A stretch of DNA of 64,000 bases, taken from the NCBI GenBank assembly GCA_019239975.1, contig JAFAZE010000141.1, positions 1 to 64,000 on the forward strand. Reading direction: 5' to 3'. Below the pieces are notes generated by a model. The model was given only the letters and a program-made list of their open reading frames with translations, was not told the DNA's origin and made no database searches. The DNA is from Streptosporangiaceae bacterium. Its GTDB lineage: Bacteria; Actinomycetota; Actinomycetes; Streptosporangiales; Streptosporangiaceae. The position numbers and the translations under genes were made by a program. This document shows, in pieces, positions 42,350 through 51,402 of the stretch. Numbering within the stretch: position 1 is the first letter of the stretch; each line of letters opens with the position of its first letter.

Positions 42350-42853
42350 CGCACCGTCCTTACCGCAATCCGCTCCCGGAAACCCGTTACCGGACGCCGG
42401 AACCGGCCCGCCACCAACTGTGCGCCGCAACGCCGCCGAAGTCTATAGCGGTGCCCCGGACCATAATCCCCCGCTCCGGGGCCGCCGCGCTGCCGAACGA
42501 AGCTCGGGGTGATGTCAGCTGGCTGTCCCGGCCGGGTTTGGGTGCGATCCGTGCTGCTATGACAGCGCAGATCGCACCCAAAATCCCCGGCTCGGCGAAA
42601 TGGCTGGGGCGGGATTCGGGGTGTAGTTCGCAATTCGGGCACTACAGGAAGACTCCGTCGTGGCAACTACTTGACCGGTGGCTGGGACACGCCCGGCGGT
42701 CACGCAGGCGCCAGATCCGCTGGACAGGCCCTAAACCCTGCTCAGGCCGAAGTTCCAGGAATCTGGAAATCTGCCGCGCGGGCGCGAGCGGTGCCGAATC
42801 TTACCTATCGTGATGAGGGGCCGGACGTCAGCGACATATGAAGGTGCCGCATC
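42350..42853. other. Intergenic stretch carrying a dispersed repeat
   Basis: No supported gene in these 504 bases; short open frames over the repeat (with FGCDLRC-like peptides) are not credible. The LCP promoter should lie near 42780-42840. Confidence 0.4.
42520..42615 (-). repeat. Dispersed palindromic repeat, family 1, copy 2
   Basis: On the minus strand it reads CCAGCCATTTCGCCGAGCCG, then GGGATTTTGGGTGCGATCTG, and closes with GCACGGATCGCACCCAAAC. This parallels copy 1 at 12402-12486 over about 85 bases, with the inverted-repeat arms best kept. Confidence 0.65.
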
Positions 42854-44068
42854 ATGAGTGATTGGCCGGAGGGCTGGTACCGGGACGAACCCGGGCGCGC
42901 GTCATTCCGCGCGGAGGGCAGGACGGACGAGGCGCCGCCGACCGTGGCGTCGGGTCAGGCGCCGCCCACCGTGACGAACATGGACGGGTCCGCCCGGCCG
43001 GGGCGGCCATCCGCCTGGCCGGAGCAGCCGCCGGTTACCACACCGGAGCGTGCCGTACCCGGCACGGGCAGGCCGGGGCTGGGCGGCCGCCGCTGGCGGT
43101 TCTGGGGCCAGCCCGGCCGCCGCGGGCGCCGGATCGCGCTGATCGCGGCCCTGGTCGTCGTGGTGCTGATCGTGGCGACGGCGGGATCGTATTTCTGGCT
43201 GGACTCCAAGCTGAACCGGTCGGTCACGCTGCCGGCGTTCGCCGGGCAGTCGGCCGGCCAGAACTGGCTGATCACCGGCTCGGACACCCGCCGGGGCCTG
43301 AGCCGGAGGCAGATCGACGCCCTGCATGTCGGGTTCAACTTCGGCACCACCAACTCCGACTCGATCATGCTGCTGCACATGGGCGGCGGCAGGCCGGTGC
43401 TGATCAGCATCCCGCGTGACTCCTACGTGCCGATCCCGGGACACGGCACCAACAAGATCAACGCGGCACTCGGCTTCGGCGGCCCGGAGCTGCTCATCCA
43501 GACCGTGGAGAGCGTCACCGGGCTGCACATCGACCACTACATGGGGATCGGGTTCGGCGGGCTGGTCAGCGTGGTGAACGAGGTCGGCGGCGTGCGGATC
43601 TGCCTGCCCACCGCGCTGCACGACTCCTACTCCGGCCTTAACCTCTCCGCGGGCTGCCACAACCTGAACGGCACGCAGGCGCTGGGCTTCGTGCGTGACC
43701 GGCACTCGTTCGCCGACTCGGACCTGCAGCGGATGCAGGACCAGCGGGCGTTCCTCAGGGCGCTGCTGGCCAAGGCGACCGGCCCGGGCGTCTACCTCAA
43801 CCCGTTCACCGCCCTGCCGTTCGGCTCGAGCGCCGCGGGCGCGATCTCCGTGGACAAGGGCACGCACCTGTACGACCTGGTCCAGGCGGCGTTCGCGCTG
43901 CGTAACCCGCAGACGGCCACCGTCCCGATCGCCGACCCCGCCTACATCACGCCCAACGCGGGCGAGGCCGTGCTGTGGAACCACACCCAGGCCGTCGCCC
44001 TCTTCAGCGCGCTGAAGAACGGCCAGACCGTTCCGCCGAACCTCCTGACCGGCACCAAGGTCGGCTGA
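42854..44068 (+). CDS. LytR-CpsA-Psr (LCP) family cell-wall ligase
   Basis: This 404-residue membrane-anchored protein has a proline-rich cytoplasmic start to about 90, one transmembrane helix (IALIAALVVVVLIVATAGSYFW) and the LCP domain: NWLITGSDTR, NSDSIMLLHMG, LISIPRDSYVPIPGHGTNKI and FVRDRHSFADSDLQRMQDQ, with the Arg and Asp residues that bind polyprenyl pyrophosphate. LCP enzymes attach glycopolymers such as arabinogalactan or teichoic acid to peptidoglycan outside the membrane. It stands alone. Confidence 0.88.
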   Translation: MSDWPEGWYRDEPGRASFRAEGRTDEAPPTVASGQAPPTVTNMDGSARPGRPSAWPEQPPVTTPERAVPGTGRPGLGGRRWRFWGQPGRRGRRIALIAALVVVVLIVATAGSYFWLDSKLNRSVTLPAFAGQSAGQNWLITGSDTRRGLSRRQIDALHVGFNFGTTNSDSIMLLHMGGGRPVLISIPRDSYVPIPGHGTNKINAALGFGGPELLIQTVESVTGLHIDHYMGIGFGGLVSVVNEVGGVRICLPTALHDSYSGLNLSAGCHNLNGTQALGFVRDRHSFADSDLQRMQDQRAFLRALLAKATGPGVYLNPFTALPFGSSAAGAISVDKGTHLYDLVQAAFALRNPQTATVPIADPAYITPNAGEAVLWNHTQAVALFSALKNGQTVPPNLLTGTKVG

Positions 44069-44171
44069 CCGCCCCCAGAGCCGGCTGACCCGCCACCCCG
44101 AGTCGGCTGACCCGCCGCGCGGGCGCGGGCGCGGGCTGACCCGCGGGCGCGGGCCGCCCGCGCGGGCCGCC
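44069..44171. repeat. Low-complexity repeat between convergent genes
   Basis: The gap repeats GGCTGACCCGCC-like and GCGGGCGCGGGC-like units between the LCP stop and the APC permease stop. It may fold into strong GC stems acting as a bidirectional terminator. Confidence 0.45.
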
Positions 44172-45665
44172 TCAGGAAACCGGCCGCGTGTCCAGGAGGG
44201 CGGCGTCCTCGCCGCCCTCCTCGCCGAGGATGGACCCGATCCGCGCCACCGCGCCCGGCCGCTGCGCGCGCAGCCACAGCACCGCGCCGATCCCGATGAC
44301 CAGCCAGGCCAGTCCCACGTACGGCGTCCATTTCAGGATCCCGGCCGGCGTGGGGTGCACCGAGCCGTACAGCGCGGCGCCGAACACGACCGCCCCGATC
44401 ACCGGCACCACCACGTGGGACAGCACATTCCACCGGCGCGACGCGCGGGTGCGCCAGAAGAACACGATCCCGCCGAGGCAGATCATGATGTACACGACGA
44501 TGATGACCAGCGTGCCGGTCGTCGCCCAGAAGTAGTAGTTGCTGAACGCGTTCCCGAACGCGCTGTCCGACAGCGGGTACCCGATCAGCAGCGCCATCAC
44601 GACGGCGACGGCCGCCACGGCCAGCGACGCGTTCACCGGGGTCCGGAACCGCGGGTGTGTCCGGCCGAACCACGACGGCAGCACGTCCTCGCGGCCCATC
44701 GCGAACAGCGTGCGCGCGCCGGCCGTCGCGCACGCGACGGACACGATGAACGCCGAGCACATGCCGCCGATCTCGACCAGCGTGCCGACCCAGGGCGTGA
44801 CGAACGTCGAGGCGATGGTCTTGAGCGCGACGGGGTCGTTGGCCCACGCGGCGCCGTTCTTCACGCCGAAGCCGATCGCCATCGAGTACGTGGTCCACAG
44901 GTAGAAGACAATGGCGAACCCGGTGGCGCAGATGATCGCGATCGGGATGTACCGCCGCGGGTTCGCGGTCTCCTCACCGAAGTCGGCCGCGGTCTCGAAC
45001 CCGATGTACGAGGTGACCCCGAAGATGATCCCGTAGAAGACGCCGGTGAACCCGCCCTGCAGGGTGTGATTGAAGCTGAACGCGGACGGCGCCTGCCCGT
45101 GGCTGCCGCCCTTCGCCGTCGTCACGAGGTCCACGATGACGATCACCGCGACCGTGATCGCGCCGACCAGGAGCTGGGTGCGCGTCGTCACGCGGATCCG
45201 TATCACGGACAGCAGGACGAACAGCGCCATGCCGATGAAGAAGAACAGGATCCACAGCTTGGGGCTGGTGTGCGTCAGGTCGGCGGCGAGGTAGCCGACG
45301 CCGGACATCGTCATCGGCACGAAGCAGATCATGCCGAAGAAGTACAGCCAGCCGGCCACGAACCCGGCGGATTTGCCGAGCGACCGGCTCGCGTACGTAT
45401 AGGCGTACCCGGCGGACGCCATCCGCCTGGTGAACCCGATCACCACGAACGCCAGCGCCAGGCACGCGATGCCGCCGAGCAGGAACGCCAGCGGCGTCGA
45501 GCCCCCGGCGGCGATCGCGACCCCCGAGGTGTTCAGCAGCATGGCCATGCCCGGCGCCAGCACCGAGACCGAGATCGCGATCGCGTCCCACACCCGCAGC
45601 GTCCCGTGCGCGAGCTCGTTCTCACCCACCCGCGCCGCCAGGGCGGCGCTGTCAATCTCCCCCAT
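44172..45665 (-). CDS. APC-family amino acid/amine permease
   Basis: This 497-residue membrane protein of about 12 helices opens LAHGTLRVWDAIAISVSVLA and has the APC helix 1 motif APGMAM, then YAYTYASRSLGKSAGFVAGW and ITSYIGFE-like VTSYIGFETAADFGEE. It imports amino acids or polyamines with a cation. It is the last gene of the operon Lrp - GS-like - Dabb - permease, so it most likely brings in the amine or amino acid that the glutamine-synthetase-like enzyme and the divergent aminotransferase handle. Confidence 0.87.
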   Translation of the reverse strand: MGEIDSAALAARVGENELAHGTLRVWDAIAISVSVLAPGMAMLLNTSGVAIAAGGSTPLAFLLGGIACLALAFVVIGFTRRMASAGYAYTYASRSLGKSAGFVAGWLYFFGMICFVPMTMSGVGYLAADLTHTSPKLWILFFFIGMALFVLLSVIRIRVTTRTQLLVGAITVAVIVIVDLVTTAKGGSHGQAPSAFSFNHTLQGGFTGVFYGIIFGVTSYIGFETAADFGEETANPRRYIPIAIICATGFAIVFYLWTTYSMAIGFGVKNGAAWANDPVALKTIASTFVTPWVGTLVEIGGMCSAFIVSVACATAGARTLFAMGREDVLPSWFGRTHPRFRTPVNASLAVAAVAVVMALLIGYPLSDSAFGNAFSNYYFWATTGTLVIIVVYIMICLGGIVFFWRTRASRRWNVLSHVVVPVIGAVVFGAALYGSVHPTPAGILKWTPYVGLAWLVIGIGAVLWLRAQRPGAVARIGSILGEEGGEDAALLDTRPVS

Positions 45666-45700
45666 GGGCCTTCCCTTCAGTCACTCATCCATCAGCTCAG

Positions 45701-46024
45701 TCACTCATCCATCAGCACCGTGTCGGAGTCGAGGTAATAATCGAACGCCAGCGCCGTGCAGTCGCGGGCCGTGATCCACGCCAGGAAATCCTGGTGTACG
45801 GGGTGCCCCTGGTACTGGCGCAGCACGTCGAAGGAGGGGAACTCCATGTACAGCAGGTAGCCGTAGCCGCGGGTCCGCTCGCCGGTGAGGTCGTTGCCGA
45901 ACCGGCACCTGGACATCAGGCCGATCTTGGCGGGCCAGCTGGCGACCATCTCGCGCATCTGCGCCTCGTCGGCCGCGGACAGCGGCGCCGGAAAGCTGAA
46001 CAACACGACGTGCTGCAATGTCAC
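45701..46024 (-). CDS. Dabb-family (stress-responsive A/B barrel) protein
   Basis: This 107-residue protein starts MTLQHVVLFSFPAPL and contains GYGYLLYMEFPSFDVLRQYQ then HPVHQDFLAWI, the dimeric alpha/beta-barrel (Dabb) pattern. Such small proteins can be lyases, cyclases or dehalogenase-like. It lies 9 bases after the GS-like gene and 35 before the permease, so it belongs to the same pathway. Confidence 0.82.
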   Translation of the reverse strand: MTLQHVVLFSFPAPLSAADEAQMREMVASWPAKIGLMSRCRFGNDLTGERTRGYGYLLYMEFPSFDVLRQYQGHPVHQDFLAWITARDCTALAFDYYLDSDTVLMDE

Positions 46025-46033
46025 CGGAGGCTC

Positions 46034-47518
46034 CTAGAAGAACTCGAAGTATTCGCGCATCTCCCACTCGCTGACCTCGGGGTCCTCCGCCGTGCCCCCC
46101 GCCGCGGAGTACCGCGCCAGCTCCGCCCGCTTCATCATCACGATGTAGTCGACGAACGTGTCACCGAACGCCTCGCGGTAGAAGCTGTCGCCGTTCAGCG
46201 CGTCCACCGCCGTGGCCAGCGACTTGGGCAGCATCGGCGCCTCCGCGGCGTACGGGTCGGCCTCCACCGGCGGCGGCGGTTTGAGCCCGCGCCGGATGCC
46301 GTCGGCGCCGGCGACGATGTTCGACGCCATGTACAGGTACGGGTTGGCGGCGGGCTCGCCCATCCGGTTCTCAACGTGCGAGCTGGCGTCCCCTGGTGCG
46401 CCCTGCACGCGTACCAGCGCGCCCCGGTTCTCCACCGCCCAGCACACCCGGTCCGGCGCGAACGAGTACGTCCGGAACCGCTTGTACCCGGTGACCGTCG
46501 GCGCCGCGAACAGCAGCGACGGCATCGCGTGCTCCAGCAGGCCCGCGACGAACGACAGCCCCACGTCGGACAGCGGGCCCGTCGCCGACGCGAACGCGTT
46601 CTCGCCCGAGTCCCGTACGCCGAGCGACTGGTGCAGGTGCCACCCGGAGGAGAAGAAGTTCGGCAGGGCCGGCCGGCACATGAACGTGGCGAGCAGGCCG
46701 CGCCGCTGGCAGACCTGCTTCACGGCCGAGCGGAACAGCACCGCCGCGTCCGCGGCGGCGAGCCCCGTGATCGGGGAGAAGGTGAACTCGAGCTGGCCGG
46801 GGCCCCACTCGTCCTCCATCGACCGTGGCGGCAGGCCGATCGCGGTCAGCGCGTCCCTGATCGCCTCGAGTGTGCCGGTCATGGAATCGAGCCGCACCTC
46901 CGAGAGGTACTGGTAGCCGCGCTCGAACGCGCTGACCGGGGGCGGCGGCGGCGTGAACCCGGCGTTTTCCGGGTCGAGCCGCGCCTCGTCGACGGACACG
47001 ATGTAGTACTCGACCTCGATGCCGGCCACATAGTCGTAGCCGAGCTCGCCGAGCCCGGCCAGCGCCTTGCGGAGCCGCTGCCTGCCGTCGAGCGGCATCG
47101 GCTGCCCGTTGCCGAAGTACACGTCGCACACCATCCAGCCGGTGCGGTCCGCCCACGGCAGCACCCGGAACGTCGCCGGGTCCGGCACCAGCACGACGTC
47201 GGGGAAGCCGGTGAACTCCTCGATGCCGAACCCGCCGCCCCTCGCGAACGCCGGGACGAACACCTGGTTCCCGGTGTCGAGGCTGTAGATGGCGCCGGAG
47301 AAGTCGAGCCCGTTCGACATGGCGGCGATCGCCGCCTCCGGCGACAGCGACTTGGCGCGCGGCACTCCATGCTGGTCGACCACGGCGAGCCGGACGGTGC
47401 GCAGGTCAAGCTCGCGGATCCGCGCGGCGACCTCCTCGGCCGCGCCGTCGGCCGCGCCGAGGCCGTGCCGCGCCACGAAGCCGGGCTGCCCGACGCCGGC
47501 ATCGGTGTATGCGCTCAC
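46034..47518 (-). CDS. Glutamine-synthetase-family enzyme (gamma-glutamylamine-synthetase type)
   Basis: This 494-residue protein has the GS beta-grasp and catalytic domains: VAVVDQHG-like LAVVDQHGVPRAKSL, GIEVEYYIV with a metal Glu, GPGQLEFTFSP, FFSSGWHLHQSL and NRGALVRVQGAPGDASSHVE. The overall form and the N-terminal extension are closer to GlnA3/GlnA4 or FluG-like ligases that glutamylate amines than to housekeeping GlnA; the adenylylation site motif is not evident. The neighbouring permease, aminotransferase, cupin and SDR indicate amine or amino acid catabolism rather than ammonia assimilation. Confidence 0.83.
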   Translation of the reverse strand: MSAYTDAGVGQPGFVARHGLGAADGAAEEVAARIRELDLRTVRLAVVDQHGVPRAKSLSPEAAIAAMSNGLDFSGAIYSLDTGNQVFVPAFARGGGFGIEEFTGFPDVVLVPDPATFRVLPWADRTGWMVCDVYFGNGQPMPLDGRQRLRKALAGLGELGYDYVAGIEVEYYIVSVDEARLDPENAGFTPPPPPVSAFERGYQYLSEVRLDSMTGTLEAIRDALTAIGLPPRSMEDEWGPGQLEFTFSPITGLAAADAAVLFRSAVKQVCQRRGLLATFMCRPALPNFFSSGWHLHQSLGVRDSGENAFASATGPLSDVGLSFVAGLLEHAMPSLLFAAPTVTGYKRFRTYSFAPDRVCWAVENRGALVRVQGAPGDASSHVENRMGEPAANPYLYMASNIVAGADGIRRGLKPPPPVEADPYAAEAPMLPKSLATAVDALNGDSFYREAFGDTFVDYIVMMKRAELARYSAAGGTAEDPEVSEWEMREYFEFF

Positions 47519-47532
47519 GTGTCAGTCTCCAA

Positions 47533-48156
47533 TCAGCTGTCTGCCCGTAGCTGGCCCAGCAGCGCGGCGTCCGGGTTCGGCGACTCGACGTCGGCCAGCG
47601 ACAGGAAGGTCTCGGTCCGCTGGACCCCGGGAATCGTGAAGATCCGGGTCAGCAGCAGGCTACGCAGGTGCGTATGGTCGCGCACCCGCAACCGGACCAG
47701 CAGGTCGAGGCTGCCGGTGACCACGCTCATGTCCAGCGCCTCGGGCAGCCGCCGGATCGCCTGAATGATCTTGTCGAGCTCCATGCCGGGGCCCGCCGTG
47801 ACGGCCAGGTACACGACCACGGGATACCCGAGCGCGGCCCAGTCGATGTCGGCCCGGTAGCCGCGGATGACCCCGGCACGTTCCAGCCGCTCCAGCCGGT
47901 CGGCGACGGCGGGCGGCGACATGCCCACCGCCCGCGCCAGCGCGCGCTTGGACTGCCGGGCGTCGTCCGCGAGCGCGTCGAGCAGCGCCAGGTCGAGCTC
48001 GTCGACGTCAACGCCCGGCACCGAAGGCTCGGCGATCTCCGCGAGCCCGGCCAGCGGCGCGGCCACGAGTTCACGAGCTGTATCTCCCGGCCTGCGCACC
48101 GCCCCGTCCCCGGTCCAGGCGGCACCGCGCCCGTGCGGCTCACTTGAAGCTGCCAT
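47533..48156 (-). CDS. Lrp/AsnC-family regulator
   Basis: The protein has 207 residues with an extra N-terminal segment of about 50. The HTH is LDLALLDALADDARQSKRAL, ARAVGMSPPAVADRLERLER, AGVIRGYRADID; the RAM effector domain follows (VVYLAVTAG, VTGSLDLLVRLRVRD). It is the first gene of the operon with the GS-like enzyme 14 bases away, and divergent from the aminotransferase operon. It likely senses the amino acid substrate and controls both operons. Confidence 0.88.
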   Translation of the reverse strand: MAASSEPHGRGAAWTGDGAVRRPGDTARELVAAPLAGLAEIAEPSVPGVDVDELDLALLDALADDARQSKRALARAVGMSPPAVADRLERLERAGVIRGYRADIDWAALGYPVVVYLAVTAGPGMELDKIIQAIRRLPEALDMSVVTGSLDLLVRLRVRDHTHLRSLLLTRIFTIPGVQRTETFLSLADVESPNPDAALLGQLRADS

Positions 48157-48216
48157 TTGCCAGGGCTTCCCGCCGTGTGGTTAGTTGATATGGAAGACGC
48201 TGCGGAGGATAGGTTC

Positions 48217-48253
48217 CAAACGTATGTCAAGAGTTTCGTGATTCTTACGTTTG
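48217..48253. promoter_or_regulatory. Inverted repeat, Lrp operator candidate
   Basis: CAAACGTA (48217-48224) and its complement (48246-48253) enclose 21 AT-rich bases, midway between the divergent Lrp and aminotransferase genes. The surrounding GTCAAGA sequence occurs twice (48226 and 48274), as helical-phase sites often do for Lrp proteins. Confidence 0.6.
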
Positions 48254-48309
48254 ACAGCCGCAGTTGTCAAGATCAAGTTTGCGCACGACCGAGTTCGGCA
48301 GGGAGCGTC

Positions 48310-49560
48310 ATGGACTGGACGGCGAGCTTCGCGCGGCGGGCTCACACGCTGGGCAGCGGGGAGATCACCGCGATTCTCGCGCTGGCGGGCGCGACGGACG
48401 TCATCACGTTCTCCGGCGGCTTCCCCGCCCCGGAGACGTTCCCCGTCGGCGTCGTGACCGATATCGTCGCGGACCTGCTGGCCAGGGACGCCGCGGTGGC
48501 ATTGCAGTACACGGCCACCGAGGGGCTGGCGAGCACCCGCGACTACCTGGCGGCGCGCCTCGAGGCCGTCCAGGGCCTGCGCCCGGCGCCCGGCGAGCTG
48601 ATGATCACCAGCGGCGGGATCGACTGCATGGAGCTGCTCGCCAAGTCCTTCATCGACCCCGGGGACGCCGTCGTGGTGGAGGCGCCCAGCTACCTGGGCG
48701 CGATCATGGCGTTCCGCGGCTACCAGGCGGACGTGCGCGGCGTCCCGCTGGACGGCGGGGGCCTGCGCGTCGACGTGCTCGCGGACCTGCTGGCCGGCGG
48801 CCTGCGCCCCAAGGTCGTGTACACGATCCCGGACTTCCAGAACCCGACCGGCCTGTCGCTGTCCGCCGAGCGCCGCCACGCGCTGGTCTCGCTGGCCCGT
48901 CGCTACGGCTTCCTGATCCTGGAGGACGTCGCCTACCGCGACCTGGGTTTCGGCGCGCCTCCGCCGCCGGCGCTCTGGTCGCTCGCGCCGGACGTCGTGC
49001 TCCAGGCAGGCACGTGCTCCAAGATCTTCTTCCCCGGCGTGCGGCTCGGCTGGGCGGCGGGGCCCGCGCAGATCATCAGCCAGCTCGCGATCGCCAAGCA
49101 GAACTCCGACCAGTGCGCGGGCGCGCTCGGCCAGCGCCTGTTCGAGGAATATGGCCGCGGCGGCCACCTGGACCGCCAGCTCGCCGCCTCCCGCGAGCTG
49201 TACGCGCGCCGTGCCACCCTGCTGACCGCCGCGCTCGCCGCCCACCTGCCCGAGGACAGCACCTGGACCGTCCCCGAGGGCGGCTTCTATTCCTGGGTCA
49301 CGCTGCCCGAGGGGGTGGACACTGTCGTTCTGAATTCGAGGGCTACGGAACGGAAGGTGGCTTTCGTGCCGGGAGCGCCCTTCTATCCGGTGGCCACCCC
49401 GGCCGGCGCCCGCCAGCTTCGCCTGTCGTACAGCAGGGTGGCCGACGATCTCATCGACGAGGGCGTGCGCCGCATAGCGGCGGCCATCGCGGGCATGCCT
49501 CCCGCCGCCCCGGCCGGCGTCCCCGGCACCGCCAGCATCCTGATCCCGGAGACATCATGA
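48310..49560 (+). CDS. PLP-dependent aminotransferase (class I/II, MocR/2-aminoadipate type)
   Basis: This 416-residue fold-type I enzyme has FSGGFPAPETFPV, LQYTATEGLASTRDYLAARL, ITSGGIDCMELLAKSFIDPG, YTIPDFQNPTGLSLS, the PLP lysine near 238 in TCSKIFFPGVRLGW and a final RLSYSRV. The pattern is that of 2-aminoadipate/multi-substrate aminotransferases. GGGAG lies before ATG. It starts an operon with a cupin and an SDR: the stop overlaps the cupin start (ATGA). It would deaminate an amino acid taken up by the permease. Confidence 0.87.
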   Translation: MDWTASFARRAHTLGSGEITAILALAGATDVITFSGGFPAPETFPVGVVTDIVADLLARDAAVALQYTATEGLASTRDYLAARLEAVQGLRPAPGELMITSGGIDCMELLAKSFIDPGDAVVVEAPSYLGAIMAFRGYQADVRGVPLDGGGLRVDVLADLLAGGLRPKVVYTIPDFQNPTGLSLSAERRHALVSLARRYGFLILEDVAYRDLGFGAPPPPALWSLAPDVVLQAGTCSKIFFPGVRLGWAAGPAQIISQLAIAKQNSDQCAGALGQRLFEEYGRGGHLDRQLAASRELYARRATLLTAALAAHLPEDSTWTVPEGGFYSWVTLPEGVDTVVLNSRATERKVAFVPGAPFYPVATPAGARQLRLSYSRVADDLIDEGVRRIAAAIAGMPPAAPAGVPGTASILIPETS

Positions 49561-49973
49561 GCGATGCCGCTTCCCACTTCACCACCGAGGCCGGCGGCGA
49601 GGCCGCCGGCCCAGGCCGTTACGTCCACGTCGATGACATCACGGCAGCGGAGTTCCTGCCCGGGCTGGCGTTCCGCCCGGTGCTGGGCCAGCGCGGGATG
49701 GCGAACTTCGTGCAGTTCGAGCCGGGCACCGAGGCGCCCAGGCACGTGCACGAGGAGGAGCAGATCGTGGTCGTCGTCGACGGCGAGTTCACGTTCGACC
49801 TCGACGGCGACGTCCGCGTGATGCGAAAGGGCGACGTCGCCGTCGTCCCCGCCTGGGTGCCGCACGGAGCCTGGACCACAGACAGCCGCTGCCTGGAGAT
49901 CGACTTCTTCTGTCCGCCCCGCAAAACCCTCCTGGCCCTCGCCCAAGAGCAAGCCACCCCCCACGAGGCCTGA
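49557..49973 (+). CDS. Cupin-domain protein
   Basis: This 138-residue single-cupin protein has the metal motif PRHVHEEEQIVVVVDGEFTF and the second motif GDVAVVPAWVPHGAWT, with two His and a Glu, then His as ligands. It may be a small dioxygenase, isomerase or sensor. It overlaps the aminotransferase (ATGA) and is followed with no gap by the SDR gene, so all three are co-translated. Confidence 0.83.
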   Translation: MSDAASHFTTEAGGEAAGPGRYVHVDDITAAEFLPGLAFRPVLGQRGMANFVQFEPGTEAPRHVHEEEQIVVVVDGEFTFDLDGDVRVMRKGDVAVVPAWVPHGAWTTDSRCLEIDFFCPPRKTLLALAQEQATPHEA

Positions 49974-50759
49974 ATGGACCTCGGGCTGCGCGGTCGCCGG
50001 GCGATCGTCACCGGCGGGTCGAAGGGACTCGGCAGGGCGATCGCGGCCGAACTGCTCGCCGAGGGCGCCTCGGTCGCGGTCTGCTCCCGGCACGAAGATG
50101 AACTCCTGGCGGCCGCCGAAGAGCTCCGCAAGGAGGCCGCGGGAGAAGTCTTCGCGCAGGCGTGTGACGTGACCGACCCCGCGCGGGTGACGGAGTTCGT
50201 CGCCGCGGCGGCCGGAGCGCTCGGCGGCGCCGACATCCTCGTCAACAACGCGGGCGCCGCGCACCCCGGCACGTTCGAGACGCTGACCGACGAGGACTGG
50301 CACGGCGACTACGACGTGAAGCTGATGTCGCAGGTCCGCTGCACGCGCGCGGCGCTGCCGTTCCTGCGGCGCAGCGAGGCGCCGCGCGTCATCAACATCA
50401 ACGCCGTCTACGCGCGCTACCCCGATCCGGTGTTCCTCGCCACCTCGGCCAACCGGGCCGCGTGCCTGGCCTTCTCCAAGGCCCTGTCCATGGACCTGGG
50501 CGGCGAGGGCATCCTGGTCAACAGCGTGAACATCGGCTTCGTCTTCACGCCGCAGTGGGACAACATCCGCCGCCGCCGCGCGCCTGACAAGCCCGCCGGG
50601 GAGTTCTTCGCCGAGATGGCCGCCGCCGAGGTCCCACTCGGCCGCTTCGGCCGCCCCGACGAGGTCGCCGGCCTGGTCGCCTTCCTGGCCAGCGACCGCG
50701 CGAGCTACATCACCGGCGCCTCCATCGACATAGCCGGCGGCATGGGCAAGTACCTTTAA
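49974..50759 (+). CDS. Short-chain dehydrogenase/reductase (SDR)
   Basis: This 261-residue Rossmann-fold enzyme has the NAD(P) motif TGGSKGLG (near 14), NNAG (near 90) and the C-terminal family end GAMIDIAGG-like GASIDIAGGMG. The usual YxxxK catalytic pair is altered: at the expected place it reads VYARYPDPVFLATSANRAACLAFSK-like sequence with Ser/Asn before the Lys region, so the Tyr may be shifted to the VYARY strand. The start follows the cupin stop at once. It probably reduces or oxidises the keto product of the aminotransferase. Confidence 0.82.
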   Translation: MDLGLRGRRAIVTGGSKGLGRAIAAELLAEGASVAVCSRHEDELLAAAEELRKEAAGEVFAQACDVTDPARVTEFVAAAAGALGGADILVNNAGAAHPGTFETLTDEDWHGDYDVKLMSQVRCTRAALPFLRRSEAPRVININAVYARYPDPVFLATSANRAACLAFSKALSMDLGGEGILVNSVNIGFVFTPQWDNIRRRRAPDKPAGEFFAEMAAAEVPLGRFGRPDEVAGLVAFLASDRASYITGASIDIAGGMGKYL

Positions 50760-50986
50760 CAACCGCCGTCCGCCATCCCTTCAGCCCCGCCGTCTCCTCC
50801 AGCCACATCGGTTGCCATCCTCACTGTCAGCGGCCACCGCCTCTCGCTGGGCGCCGAGGCGAGGTCAGCCGCCTGCACGATCACGTGCCGTTTTACCGAT
50901 GGAAGCAGGCAAAGACACGCGATCAATGCGGCCGCCGTGGTGCGGGCTCGGTCGCTTTCATGGGTAGCTGCGGGTTCTGGCGCGGA
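50760..50986. other. Non-coding convergent gap
   Basis: No gene is visible between the SDR stop and the stop of the convergent Dabb/ABM-like gene. No clear stem with a T-run is found. Confidence 0.35.
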
Positions 50987-51382
50987 TCACTTATCCGGCG
51001 CGGTGATCCGGGCTTCGGCTTCGGCCCAGAGCTGGGCGGGGAAGAGCTTGTCTGCCGCCACTGTCCAGAATCGGAACGTGGCGGTCTTCGCCCACGGCCG
51101 GACCCGGCGCATGATCGTGCGGTGCGGGTCGGTGCGGGCGAAGGCCTGCAGCGCCTGCTCGTCGGCCCAGGCCGACAGCGTCCAGAACGTGCCGCGCAGC
51201 GGCTGCGCGCGCAGCGAGACCCCTACGATGCCCGGCGAGCGCCGGGCCTGCCGCCAGATGCGCAGGGCCTGCGCGAAGAAGGCGGGTGACCGCCATGCCG
51301 ATCTGAGTTCGAACCTCGACCCCATGACCAGGGAATCCTGTCCGGCTGACGGCGTGCCGATCGCGGCCCAGGGAAGCTCCAT
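50987..51382 (-). CDS. ABM/DUF3291-like dimeric alpha/beta-barrel protein
   Basis: This 131-residue protein reads SRFELRSAWRSPAFFAQALR, IWRQARRSPGIVGVSLRAQP and FWTLSAWADEQALQAFARTD, the pattern of small antibiotic-biosynthesis-monooxygenase/spheroidene-monooxygenase-like proteins. No cofactor residues can be named. It is divergent from a MerR regulator whose operator-like palindromes lie in the gap, so it may be the regulated target. Confidence 0.7.
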   Translation of the reverse strand: MELPWAAIGTPSAGQDSLVMGSRFELRSAWRSPAFFAQALRIWRQARRSPGIVGVSLRAQPLRGTFWTLSAWADEQALQAFARTDPHRTIMRRVRPWAKTATFRFWTVAADKLFPAQLWAEAEARITAPDK

Positions 51383-51402
51383 CGTCCGGTTCCTCTCCGC
51401 CT

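Noticed and set aside
42346-42666. Short protein with an FGCDLRC peptide
   Set aside because: It is translated from dispersed repeat family 1; a similar peptide comes from the other copy, which explains the resemblance.
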